A stretch of 42,475 nucleotides of DNA from Akkermansia sp. (lineage in GTDB: Bacteria; Verrucomicrobiota; Verrucomicrobiia; Verrucomicrobiales; Akkermansiaceae), in contig JAUNRE010000011.1 of the NCBI GenBank assembly GCA_030535795.1, forward strand, positions 1 to 42,475. The letters run 5' to 3'. The notes below the pieces were generated by a model. That model searched no databases. It worked only from the letters and a program-made list of their open reading frames with translations, and was not told where the DNA came from. Positions 9,415-17,229 of this stretch are shown here, piece after piece. How positions within the stretch are numbered: position 1 is the stretch's first letter; every line of letters begins with the position of its first letter. The translations under genes and the position numbers were made by a program.

Positions 9415-12400
9415 ATGAACATTGTAAGATTTCTGACAGCGGCGGCAGCTCTGCTGACCGGCACCGTGCAGGCGCAGTTCGACGGGCTGCCATTCGGCCC
9501 CGGTAGTGCGCAGCAGGCGCCTACGTTCTCGGTGAGCGCCAAGGCCGCCGTGAGTAGCTACAAGGAAGGGCAGCCTTTCTACATCGCGCTCAAGGGCGAT
9601 ATTCCCCAGCCCTGGCATGCCTACTTCCGCAACCCCGCCACAGTGGGCGACCCCATGACCGCCGGCCTCACTGCCCCCGAGGGCTTTAAGGTAGAAGGCC
9701 CCTACTGGCAGGCTCCCGACCGCCACGAGGGCATGCTGGGTGTAGCCTACACCTACAACACCCCCACCGTTGTGTGGAAAGTGACCCCGGAAGCCGGCGC
9801 CCCGCAGCAGGCCGAATTCACCGCAAGCGCCACGGCTCAGACCTGTAGCGACACAGGCTGCAACGCCCCGGAAACCAAGACAGCCACCATCAGCCTGAGT
9901 GCCGGCGATGGCGCAGCCGCAGCCGATTGGGAAGCGGAAGAAACTAAAGTGGAAGTGCTGGGCGACACGGCTAGCGAGGTAACAGCCACTCAGACCACCG
10001 ACAGCGTTGTGCTCAACTTCACGGCAGAAGGCGAGGTGAAGAGCGCCTACTTCTTCTCTGATGACAACGCCATCAACCCCACCGCTACCCAGACGCTCAC
10101 CAAAACAGACAGCGGCTACAGCCTCACGCTGCCCCGCAATGACAACAAGGACAGCATGTTCCCCGTGAAAAACGAGGCACTGGTGGGCAAGGAGCTGCCC
10201 GTACTCAGCGGCATCCTGACCTTCGATAGCAAGCATACCGTTGTGAATGTCACCTTTGCCGGTGTTGCCCCGGCCCCCGCGCCAGCCGAGGAACCGGAAG
10301 CGACCGAGGAAGCCGACGAGGAAGAACCGGCTGACGACGAAGAAGAAGCAACCGACGAAGAAGAGGACACCGAGGAAGAAGAAACGGCGGATGAAGAAGA
10401 GGAAGGCGGTGATGAGGACGAAAGTGCCGACACCACCCCTGCTCCTGCTCCGACCGCCTCCCCCTTCGGCGGCGGCCTGTTCGGCGATGTCATGGGCGGC
10501 GGGCAGAAAGCCACCCTCAGCGTGACAGCCAAGGCCAGCGTGAACACTTACAAGAACGGCAGCGCATTCTACGTGGCGCTCAAGGGCGATATCCCCCAGC
10601 CTTGGCACGCCTACTTCCGCAACCCCGCCACAGTGGGCGACCCCATGACCGCCACCCTCACAGCCCCCGAGGGCTTTAAGGTAGAAGGCCCCTACTGGCA
10701 GGCACCCGACCGCCACGAAGGCATGCTGGGTGTGGCCTACAGCTACAATACACCCACCGTGGTGTGGAAAGTAACCCCCGAAGCAGCCGCCCCGCAGCAG
10801 GCGGAGTTCACAGCAAGCGCCACGGCTCAGACCTGTTGTGATGAAGGCTGCAATCCGCCTGATACCAAAACGGCCACCATCATTCTGACGGCCGGAGACG
10901 GTGCAGCCAACGCCGCTTGGGAAGCCGAGGAAAGCCGTGTGGAAGTGCTGGGCGACACCCCCACCACTCTCAGCATGACCCAGACGGCCGAGAACGTCGT
11001 GCTCAACTTCACGGCAGAAGGCGAGGTGAAGAGTGCCTACTTCTTCTCCGATGACAACTCCATCAACCCCACCGCCGCCCAGACGCTCACCAAAACAGAG
11101 AGCGGCTACAGCCTCACACTGCCCCGCAATGACAACAAGGACAGCATGTTCCCGGTAAAGGATGAGACTCTGGTGGGCAAGGAGTTGCCTGCACTCAGCG
11201 GCATCCTGACCTTCGACGGCAAGCACGCCAAGGTCAACGTGAGCGCCACCGCAGCTACCCCCGCACCGACCGAGACTCCCGCCCCGGCAACGGAGGCCGG
11301 CGGCATACCTGCCGGCATCTGGGGTATCTTCGGCCCCCTTTTCCTGGGCGGCCTCATTCTGAACCTCATGCCCTGCGTATTCCCCGTTATCGGTCTGAAA
11401 ATCATGAGCTTCGTGGAGCTTGGCGGGGGCGAACGCCGCAAGGTATTCATGCACTCCCTGGTATTCGTCATCGGCATTCTGGTATCCTTCTGGCTGCTGG
11501 CCACGGCTCTCATCGTTGTGTCCAACATTGAAGTACTGGCCAACACACCGTGGACACAGTGGCTGCAAACGCTGTGGAATGACGCAGGTTCCGACACGCG
11601 CAGCTGGGCTGTATGGATGCAGAATGAATGGATAGTATACTGCATCATGCTCTTGCTGCTCGTGCTGGGTCTGAGCATGTTCGGCCTGTTCGAAATCGGC
11701 GTGGGTGCCACCGGCGCCGGCCAGGGGCTGCAACAGAAGAAAGGCCTCATGGGCTCCTTCTTCCAGGGGCTTCTGGTCACTGTCGTTGCCACTCCGTGCA
11801 GCGCTCCCTTCCTGGGGGCTGCTATGCCCGCCGCCATGTCCCTGCCGGGCGTGTGGATGATTCTTGCCCTCACCTTCATGGCACTGGGGCTTGCCTTCCC
11901 GTACATCGTGATGGGTGCGTTCCCCTCGCTGGTGAACATCCTGCCGCGCCCCGGCGCATGGATGGAATCCCTCAAGCAGGGGCTCTCCTTCCTGCTCTTT
12001 GCCGCCGCTGCATGGATGCTGGATGTGTACCTGGCCTTCCTGCCTGAGGAATACAGCGTCGACCGCCCGTGGCTTCTCATGTCGCTGGTCGTCTTCTGCA
12101 CAGCTTTCTGGGTATATGGTCGCTGGTGCCCCATCTACAAAAACGTCTCCACCCGCTGGACAGGCGGTCTCATTGCCGTGCTGCTTATCGCCCTGGGCGT
12201 GTGGGGCTCCATGCCCCGCCCCGTGAGCGAGGCACCGGCCACCACTCAACCCGCCGTGACTGAGAGCGCAGCCGGCTACACGGTTGCCACCGGTGAGCAC
12301 CCCACCTGGAACACCTGGAGCAAGGCGCTCATGGACAAAGCACTGGCCGACGGCCACCCCGTGTATGTGGACTTCACCGCTAAGTGGTGCGCCACCTGCC

Positions 12401-12651
12401 AGATGAACAAGAAAACAGCCTACACCGCCGATGTGTGCGCCCTCTTCGAGCAAGGTAAAGTGGTGCTCATGCGAGCCGACAAGACCCGCCCCGATGCCGC
12501 CATCGACGCCGAGATGCGCCGTCTGAACCGCTCCTCCGTGCCGGTGAACGTGCTGTATCTGCCCGGCAAGGAGCCGGCTATCACCACCGAGCTGCTCACC
12601 CCCATTTACATGGACGGGTTCCTTACCGAGAAGCTCGGCCTTAAAAAGTAA
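9415..12651 (+). CDS. dsbD: Thiol:disulfide interchange protein DsbD with two N-terminal domains
   Basis: DsbD carries electrons from cytoplasmic thioredoxin across the inner membrane to periplasmic thiol proteins. The 1078-residue protein is nearly twice the usual length. After a signal peptide come two nDsbD-like domains (about residues 35-280 and 365-610). Each has the redox cysteines in a TC-4aa-C context followed by a P-x-TK turn. A very acidic linker of about 60 residues (10290-10430) separates them. The membrane part (about 625-935) contains NLMPCVFPVIGLK and TPCSAPFLGAAM, the two transmembrane cysteine motifs. The C-terminal thioredoxin domain has FTAKWCATC. The two N domains are near-identical over long stretches at the DNA level (offset 990 bases). 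A terminator follows. Function is confident; the reason for the duplication is unknown. Confidence 0.93.
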   Translation: MNIVRFLTAAAALLTGTVQAQFDGLPFGPGSAQQAPTFSVSAKAAVSSYKEGQPFYIALKGDIPQPWHAYFRNPATVGDPMTAGLTAPEGFKVEGPYWQAPDRHEGMLGVAYTYNTPTVVWKVTPEAGAPQQAEFTASATAQTCSDTGCNAPETKTATISLSAGDGAAAADWEAEETKVEVLGDTASEVTATQTTDSVVLNFTAEGEVKSAYFFSDDNAINPTATQTLTKTDSGYSLTLPRNDNKDSMFPVKNEALVGKELPVLSGILTFDSKHTVVNVTFAGVAPAPAPAEEPEATEEADEEEPADDEEEATDEEEDTEEEETADEEEEGGDEDESADTTPAPAPTASPFGGGLFGDVMGGGQKATLSVTAKASVNTYKNGSAFYVALKGDIPQPWHAYFRNPATVGDPMTATLTAPEGFKVEGPYWQAPDRHEGMLGVAYSYNTPTVVWKVTPEAAAPQQAEFTASATAQTCCDEGCNPPDTKTATIILTAGDGAANAAWEAEESRVEVLGDTPTTLSMTQTAENVVLNFTAEGEVKSAYFFSDDNSINPTAAQTLTKTESGYSLTLPRNDNKDSMFPVKDETLVGKELPALSGILTFDGKHAKVNVSATAATPAPTETPAPATEAGGIPAGIWGIFGPLFLGGLILNLMPCVFPVIGLKIMSFVELGGGERRKVFMHSLVFVIGILVSFWLLATALIVVSNIEVLANTPWTQWLQTLWNDAGSDTRSWAVWMQNEWIVYCIMLLLLVLGLSMFGLFEIGVGATGAGQGLQQKKGLMGSFFQGLLVTVVATPCSAPFLGAAMPAAMSLPGVWMILALTFMALGLAFPYIVMGAFPSLVNILPRPGAWMESLKQGLSFLLFAAAAWMLDVYLAFLPEEYSVDRPWLLMSLVVFCTAFWVYGRWCPIYKNVSTRWTGGLIAVLLIALGVWGSMPRPVSEAPATTQPAVTESAAGYTVATGEHPTWNTWSKALMDKALADGHPVYVDFTAKWCATCQMNKKTAYTADVCALFEQGKVVLMRADKTRPDAAIDAEMRRLNRSSVPVNVLYLPGKEPAITTELLTPIYMDGFLTEKLGLKK
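9520..10260 (+). repeat. Tandem duplication inside dsbD, copy 1
   Basis: This stretch codes for the first nDsbD-like domain. It matches copy 2 at a constant offset of 990 bases. Some segments (for example from about 9591 to 9770) differ at only a few positions, mostly silent, which points to a recent duplication or ongoing gene conversion. Confidence 0.9.
10510..11250 (+). repeat. Tandem duplication inside dsbD, copy 2
   Basis: This is the second copy of the nDsbD-coding repeat, separated from copy 1 by about 250 bases coding for an acidic Glu/Asp-rich linker and a Pro/Ala-Gly stretch. Its redox motif has an extra cysteine (TCCDEGC) compared with copy 1 (TCSDTGC). Confidence 0.9.
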
Positions 12652-12664
12652 CCCCTCACCCCCT

Positions 12665-12698
12665 GTCGGCGGTACCACCCCGGTACCGCCGACTTTTT
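12665..12698 (+). terminator. Intrinsic terminator after dsbD
   Basis: A perfect 12-base stem (12665-12676 with 12682-12693) around a 5-base loop is followed by TTTTT. The next gene starts only 14 bases later and has no visible promoter of its own, so it is either expressed by read-through or initiates from an unseen site. Confidence 0.85.
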
Positions 12699-12711
12699 AT
12701 CCCGCTACCTT

Positions 12712-13212
12712 ATGGCAAAACTCGACTGGCTGGAAAAGAATGACTACCTCGAAAACGAAATCAGACGCGAATACGCCTGGGCAGCCTGGCTGCTGTGGGG
12801 CATAGCGCTGCTGCTCCTGCTCATTCCCGTACGCGGCTCTGCCCTCCACCAATACTACATCATCACTGCAGAAGATACACCCTCCCTCACCGGGCATGTC
12901 GTCCGCCTGGAGCCTGCGGGCAGACGGCGAGGCTTTCGCGGCGGTAAAGGCGGGAGCTACACAGCCGAGGTAGAGATTGAATACCGGGGGGAATCCTACC
13001 GCGTGACCAACGTCGGCTTCAACTTCACCCACGCCATGTATGAAAAAGCCCTCGACACAGGGCATGTACCCGTCTACCTGAACCGCGCCTATCCCGAAGA
13101 ATCAGTGCTCAGCAAGGGCGTCCCCTTCCTGCAATTCTTCGCCACGGGGCTATTTGCAGTCATCTCACTGGTGCTCATCGTGGGCGGCATTCTGCTCATG
13201 CGGCGCAAATGA
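12712..13212 (+). CDS. DUF3592-like membrane protein
   Basis: This 166-residue protein has one membrane segment near the N terminus (about residues 22-40), a soluble domain of about 85 residues, and a second membrane segment at the C terminus (about 140-163) ending in MRRK. The soluble domain has strands of the kind GHVVRLEPAG, YTAEVEIEYRGESYRVT and VPVYLNRAYPEESVL, the pattern of DUF3592 proteins, whose function is not known. The match is by overall pattern, so I hold it with moderate confidence. The gene is squeezed between the dsbD terminator and the GH16 promoter region, and lacks an evident ribosome-binding site. Confidence 0.6.
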   Translation: MAKLDWLEKNDYLENEIRREYAWAAWLLWGIALLLLLIPVRGSALHQYYIITAEDTPSLTGHVVRLEPAGRRRGFRGGKGGSYTAEVEIEYRGESYRVTNVGFNFTHAMYEKALDTGHVPVYLNRAYPEESVLSKGVPFLQFFATGLFAVISLVLIVGGILLMRRK

Positions 13213-13228
13213 ATGGCGTATAATCGTT

Positions 13229-13259
13229 AGCGGCAAAGCACCCAACAAGCCTTGCCGCT
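13229..13259. promoter_or_regulatory. Inverted repeat overlapping the GH16 gene -35 region
   Basis: AGCGGCAA (13229-13236) is mirrored by TTGCCGCT (13252-13259) with 15 bases between. The right arm contains the -35 hexamer of the promoter below, and no T-run follows, so an operator is as likely as a hairpin terminator for the preceding gene. Confidence 0.4.
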
Positions 13260-13280
13260 GCGGGGGAATCCTGATATCCT
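13252..13280 (+). promoter_or_regulatory. Putative promoter of the GH16 gene
   Basis: TTGCCG and TATCCT are separated by 17 bases. The leader to the ATG at 13335 would be about 47 bases, ending in a run of eight C just before the ATG. Confidence 0.5.
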
Positions 13281-13334
13281 GTACCGTGAGCAGCCCACCT
13301 GCTCCACGAAACAGATACACCACACGCCCCCCCC

Positions 13335-14276
13335 ATGAAAGCAACACACCTCGCTACCGCCCTACTGTTCAGCGCCCTGTGCGCTCAAGCCGATGATTAT
13401 ACTGCATGGCGCGCCGCCCACCCCGAGTGGCAACTCGTCTTTGCGGATGATTTCAATGGCACACAGCTCGACACCACCAAATGGAACCGCATCGATTACG
13501 TCAACTGGAATGTGGCCGATTGGCGGAAATTCCAGTCGCGCGATGAAGAACTCGTGACCATCAACGGTGACGGCACCGTCTCTCTCTGGGGCAAATACGG
13601 CGACTACACCAGCCAGAGCGACCCGACAGGCGCCGCGCCCACCTACGCATGCGGCGGAATTTTCACCGATAAGACTTTCAATTTCCAATACGGCTATGTT
13701 GAAGTACGCGCCAAGTTCGACTGTGCTCAGGGTGCTTGGCCGGCTATCTGGATGATGCCGACCGATGGCACCAGCTGGCCGACCAACGGTGAAATCGACA
13801 TCCTGGAACACCTGAACTACGAAGGAATCGCGCACCAGACACTGCACTTCAACAACGCAGCCGGCAATGCTACCACCCTCGGCACGGTCAACGCCCAAGG
13901 CGGCAGCACCGCTTGGTACACCAGCGTGGAGGATAAACTCGACTTCCACACCTATGGTGTGGAATGGACGCCGGAGAGCATGAGTTTCCTGATGGATGGC
14001 AAGAAAACGCTCACCGTTGCAGCACAGGATGCAAACCCCAACTGGCCGTTCAATAAAGAGAATAATCCCTATTACCTGCTGCTAGACATGCAGCTGGGTG
14101 GCAACTGGGTTGGCTCCGTAGGCGACCTGGGCGATGGTGTTGCCATGACGCTCGACTACGTGCACGTCTACTCCACCCCGAGCTCAGCCGCGCGCAGTAT
14201 ACCGGAACCGACAACCATAAGCCTGGGCATGATACTCCTTGCCGCGTTCGCCATGCGGCGCCGGAGGAGGCCATAA
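13335..14276 (+). CDS. GH16 family glycoside hydrolase with PEP-CTERM sorting signal
   Basis: This 313-residue exported enzyme has an N-terminal signal peptide (MKATHLATALLFSALCAQA), then a single GH16 domain. The GH16 catalytic signature is NGEIDILEH, with the nucleophile and acid/base glutamates in the E-x-D-x-x-E arrangement. Also present are WQLVFADDFNG, GYVEVRAKF and AWPAIWMMP, all typical of laminarinase-like GH16 enzymes that cut beta-1,3/1,4 glucans or galactans. The C terminus is a complete PEP-CTERM tag: IPEPTT, a hydrophobic helix, and a basic tail of arginines. Such a tag is recognised by an exosortase, which must be encoded elsewhere. The substrate cannot be read from the sequence. 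The gene converges on the HAD phosphatase gene 16 bases away. Confidence 0.9.
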   Translation: MKATHLATALLFSALCAQADDYTAWRAAHPEWQLVFADDFNGTQLDTTKWNRIDYVNWNVADWRKFQSRDEELVTINGDGTVSLWGKYGDYTSQSDPTGAAPTYACGGIFTDKTFNFQYGYVEVRAKFDCAQGAWPAIWMMPTDGTSWPTNGEIDILEHLNYEGIAHQTLHFNNAAGNATTLGTVNAQGGSTAWYTSVEDKLDFHTYGVEWTPESMSFLMDGKKTLTVAAQDANPNWPFNKENNPYYLLLDMQLGGNWVGSVGDLGDGVAMTLDYVHVYSTPSSAARSIPEPTTISLGMILLAAFAMRRRRRP

Positions 14277-14292
14277 GCGCCCCGGCAGCGCA

Positions 14293-14952
14293 TCAGCGGC
14301 TACCCCCTGCCAGCTCTTGCTGGAAAGCCCGGAGGGACGGCAACCGATATTGCGCGCGGGAAAGGTCGCAGTTCTCCGTCATACGGTTCGGAATAGCCAC
14401 ACAGGGTATACCCGCGTTGCGCGCGGAAATCGTGCCGTTTTCGGAATCCTCGATGATAAGGCAATCCTCCTTGGGCAGATGAAGACACTGCTGCGCCGCC
14501 AGGAAAAGCGCAGGGTCGGGTTTGACGGCATAACCATCGGTACGTGTGAAAACGCCGACAAAGCGGTCGTAAATCCCCAGGCGTTCCAGCCAACCCTGCA
14601 CCCAGCGGCGGGACGAGGAACTGGCCACGGTAAGCCCGATACCCTGCTCTGCGCACCAATCCAGCAATTCGCGCGCGCCATCCATCAGCCCACTGCGAGC
14701 CAGGTCAGCCTCCAGCACGGCCTGCCGGGCTGGTGTCTCCACCTCCCAGTCATAGGTCTTACCCGTCAGCTTTTCCAGATGCTCGGCCGGGTTCCAGTGG
14801 GAATAACCGGCACCCAGGCAAGGAGAATATGTCGCGATGGAAATTTCCTGTCCCTCACGGGCATAAAGCTGCACCCATGATTGGTAGATAGCCCACTCGG
14901 TATCTACCAATACGCCATCGAAATCAAAGATAATGCCTCGCGGACGCCTCAT
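14293..14952 (-). CDS. HAD superfamily hydrolase (beta-phosphoglucomutase-like)
   Basis: The protein of 219 residues is a cytoplasmic HAD phosphatase or phosphomutase. Motif I is FDFDGVLVDTE, which carries both catalytic aspartates. Motif II is VASSSSRRWV, the lysine motif lies in YAVKPDPALFL, and motif IV is CLIIEDSENG. The helical cap between motifs I and II fits the subfamily that includes beta-phosphoglucomutase, phosphoglycolate phosphatase and sugar-phosphate phosphatases; the exact substrate cannot be read. Its ATG overlaps the stop of the lptG-like gene by four bases, so it is the third gene of a minus-strand operon. Confidence 0.85.
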   Translation of the reverse strand: MRRPRGIIFDFDGVLVDTEWAIYQSWVQLYAREGQEISIATYSPCLGAGYSHWNPAEHLEKLTGKTYDWEVETPARQAVLEADLARSGLMDGARELLDWCAEQGIGLTVASSSSRRWVQGWLERLGIYDRFVGVFTRTDGYAVKPDPALFLAAQQCLHLPKEDCLIIEDSENGTISARNAGIPCVAIPNRMTENCDLSRAQYRLPSLRAFQQELAGGSR

Positions 14953-16301
14953 GCCTCGCCCTTCATTTTAGCCGCCATCCACTCGCGGAATGTTCGGTGT
15001 GCCAGGTTATGGCGGAAAATCCAGACAGCGATGATGACATAGAGCACATTGGGAATCCAGGCACTCAGCCAGGAAGGCATCACCCCGGCTTCGCCCAACG
15101 AGGGGAACACGCGGTAGAGGAACAACTGGAATGCCGCCAGAATCACCGCAATGCCGATACCCTTCATCGTACCGCGACGCTGGAATGTCACAGAGCTGGG
15201 AATCGCGAGCAACACCAGCACCAGACAGCTGAATACCCTGGCAATACGCACATGCCATTCCGTGAGCTTCTTGGCACGGTCTTCGGTCGAGCCGGTGCCG
15301 GATTTCAGGAATTCATAGAGAGCCGATGTGCCCATGGCATCAATTCGGCCATTGTTACCGGGGCTGATAATCTGGTAGGGTTTCTCGCCGAAGTCGCACA
15401 CGAGCTTCTCGGAGAACTGATCATCTACGGGCTTCACGTTGGCCGGGGCAATATCACGCACATAGACATTGTGCAGAGACCAGACGGATTTCTGGCGATC
15501 CCAGGTAGCCGCCTCGGCGATGTATTGGCGTTTGAGAGCGGAGGCATCATCGAACTGTTCGATAACCAGGTTACGCATGGGGGCGCCGGGGTTGGTGAAG
15601 GGAGCCGGAATCCCCACACGCCAGATACGCGCCGTTTCCTCGCTCTTGTAAATGAGGCTGGCAGGCGTGCCGGTGGGTCTGCGCTTCAGAATCATCTCGC
15701 GGTAGAGAGAGCCGTTCGGTGCCCAGTGGAAACCAAAAATACCGTACACCATGGCCACAATGACAGAGAAGAAGAACACGGGCATGCAGAGGCGCAGCAG
15801 AGAGCGCCCGGACTGCATCATGCCGGTGATTTCGCTGGAGCCGGAAAGCTTGCTGAGGCACCACATCGTACCCATCATGAGCGTGTAGGGCAGAATCTGG
15901 TAGAGGAACATGGGCAGCTGAGAGCCGTAGAAACGCATCGCCTGAATGACGGGGTCGTCAAAGCGGGTGCGGAAACGCTCCATGTTGTCGGTGAAGTCTG
16001 CCAGAATGTAGATGAGCAGCAGGATGAGCGTGCACATCAGGAAATAGGTGATGAAGTTGCGGCTCATGTAGCGATCCATCGTACCCATGAACGCATAGCC
16101 CACGGCGGCGATAAAGGGCAGGTAACAGAGCAAGCCCAGGAATACCGGACGACACATCTGCTCGATGGGATACGATGAAGGCATGCCGGGCACCTCCCAC
16201 TGCATCTGTTCCAATTCGGCAGGCACCAGCCAACCGGCCAGGAATGTTCCCACCACCAGGAACACGATAACCGGCATTACTCTGTCAAACAACTCCTTCA
16301 T
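14949..16301 (-). CDS. LptF/LptG-family (YjgP/YjgQ) lipopolysaccharide export permease
   Basis: LptF and LptG are the membrane subunits of the ABC exporter that lifts LPS from the inner membrane. The protein has 450 residues. Canonical features start at about residue 74 (MDRYMSRNFITYFLMC), with transmembrane helices there and at about residues 130, 170, 365, 390 and 420, and a periplasmic beta-jellyroll (about 200-335) between helices 3 and 4. Unusually, about 72 residues with two more hydrophobic segments (about 8-26 and 53-73) precede this core. The extension seems real, because it continues smoothly from an ATG 20 bases after the upstream gene and no separate gene fits. The sequence alone does not decide between LptF and LptG. 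A supporting LptB ATPase is not in the window. Confidence 0.8.
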   Translation of the reverse strand: MKELFDRVMPVIVFLVVGTFLAGWLVPAELEQMQWEVPGMPSSYPIEQMCRPVFLGLLCYLPFIAAVGYAFMGTMDRYMSRNFITYFLMCTLILLLIYILADFTDNMERFRTRFDDPVIQAMRFYGSQLPMFLYQILPYTLMMGTMWCLSKLSGSSEITGMMQSGRSLLRLCMPVFFFSVIVAMVYGIFGFHWAPNGSLYREMILKRRPTGTPASLIYKSEETARIWRVGIPAPFTNPGAPMRNLVIEQFDDASALKRQYIAEAATWDRQKSVWSLHNVYVRDIAPANVKPVDDQFSEKLVCDFGEKPYQIISPGNNGRIDAMGTSALYEFLKSGTGSTEDRAKKLTEWHVRIARVFSCLVLVLLAIPSSVTFQRRGTMKGIGIAVILAAFQLFLYRVFPSLGEAGVMPSWLSAWIPNVLYVIIAVWIFRHNLAHRTFREWMAAKMKGEA

Positions 16302-16320
16302 GTAATCGTCCTTTCACGGT

Positions 16321-17100
16321 TCAGCAGCCGCGCGCCAGTCGCTCGGAGAGATACGCAGGCAAGCCTGCCTCCATCACAGCATTCTGTGCAGCCGCTACAT
16401 CATATACAACTCTTTTTATAATAACAAGCTGTGCATCCGAATCGTACACAGCATAACACGCACGGGGGTCGTTGTCTCGAGGCTGCCCGACCGCACCGAC
16501 GTTGATACAATATTTATAGCCGGGTACCGGCTGAATCTCCGTATAGCCCTGCATAATCAGATTGTGCTGAGCATCATAATCCTCTGCCGAGGCACGCCCG
16601 TTCCACATGTATACCTTGGGCACATGGGTGTGCCCATTGAAACAGAGCTGGGAAAACTGGCGGGTGAAACTCCCCGAGGCATCGTTAGCGTTCACGATAT
16701 AGCTCCAGGCCTTGGGTTGATCCAGCGTGGAGTGCACGATGGTAAACGACGAAGCGCCACTGCCGGCCGGGCGCACAATACGCTGGTATTGCAGGCGCGA
16801 AAGCCAGGCGAGCTGCTCATCGCTGAGCTGGCGGCGTGTCCATTCCATCGCCTCACGCGCCATGTCGTTCATTTTGTGCAGAGAAGGATCCATCACCGCA
16901 TCATCATGATTGCCCTTTACCACGGGACACCCCAGTTGGCGAATATAGTCCAGACACTCACTCGGGTACGCATTATACCCCACTATATCCCCCAGGCACA
17001 CCACCTCCGTGCAGCGTTCCTTATCAAACGCATCCTCCATCACCGCAAAAAGCGCGTGATAATTTGCGTGAATATCACTGATTACAGCCGTTCTAGACAT
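16321..17100 (-). CDS. YfcE/MJ0936-type metallophosphoesterase
   Basis: This 259-residue cytoplasmic protein has all metal-binding blocks of the calcineurin-like phosphoesterase fold: SDIHAN at the start, CLGDIVGYNAYP, VKGNHDDAV, IVHSTLD and FNGHTHVPK. It is in the compact group often annotated as diadenosine tetraphosphatase-like or phosphodiesterase; the substrate is unknown. It is the first gene of the operon that continues into the LPS permease and the HAD phosphatase, with 19 bases to the next start. Its promoter is clear and leaves a leader of only a few bases. Confidence 0.88.
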   Translation of the reverse strand: MSRTAVISDIHANYHALFAVMEDAFDKERCTEVVCLGDIVGYNAYPSECLDYIRQLGCPVVKGNHDDAVMDPSLHKMNDMAREAMEWTRRQLSDEQLAWLSRLQYQRIVRPAGSGASSFTIVHSTLDQPKAWSYIVNANDASGSFTRQFSQLCFNGHTHVPKVYMWNGRASAEDYDAQHNLIMQGYTEIQPVPGYKYCINVGAVGQPRDNDPRACYAVYDSDAQLVIIKRVVYDVAAAQNAVMEAGLPAYLSERLARGC

Positions 17101-17113
17101 TGCTTCTTGCTTG

Positions 17114-17142
17114 TGTATAGCATAAAACGGCTAAACTTGCAA
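17114..17142 (-). promoter_or_regulatory. Putative promoter of the phosphoesterase-lptG-HAD operon
   Basis: On the minus strand, TTGCAA and TATACA are separated by 17 bases; the -10 is preceded by TGC and ends 13 bases before the ATG at 17100. Confidence 0.65.
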
Positions 17143-17172
17143 GGTATTTTTGCCAATATGGGCTGATATAAG

Positions 17173-17208
17173 AAAAAAAAATTAGCCGCTCTCGTGCTGA
17201 GAGCGGCT
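17173..17208 (-). terminator. Intrinsic terminator after argJ
   Basis: A perfect 10-base stem (17199-17208 with 17184-17193, minus strand) with a 5-base loop is followed, after AAT, by nine consecutive T residues. It begins 22 bases after the argJ stop. Confidence 0.92.
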
Positions 17209-17229
17209 GAAAACGAAAATACGAACGTA

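Noticed and set aside
9397..12678. A 1093-codon open frame on the minus strand covering all of dsbD
   Set aside because: It is the antisense shadow of dsbD. Its apparent internal duplication merely mirrors the duplicated nDsbD domains.
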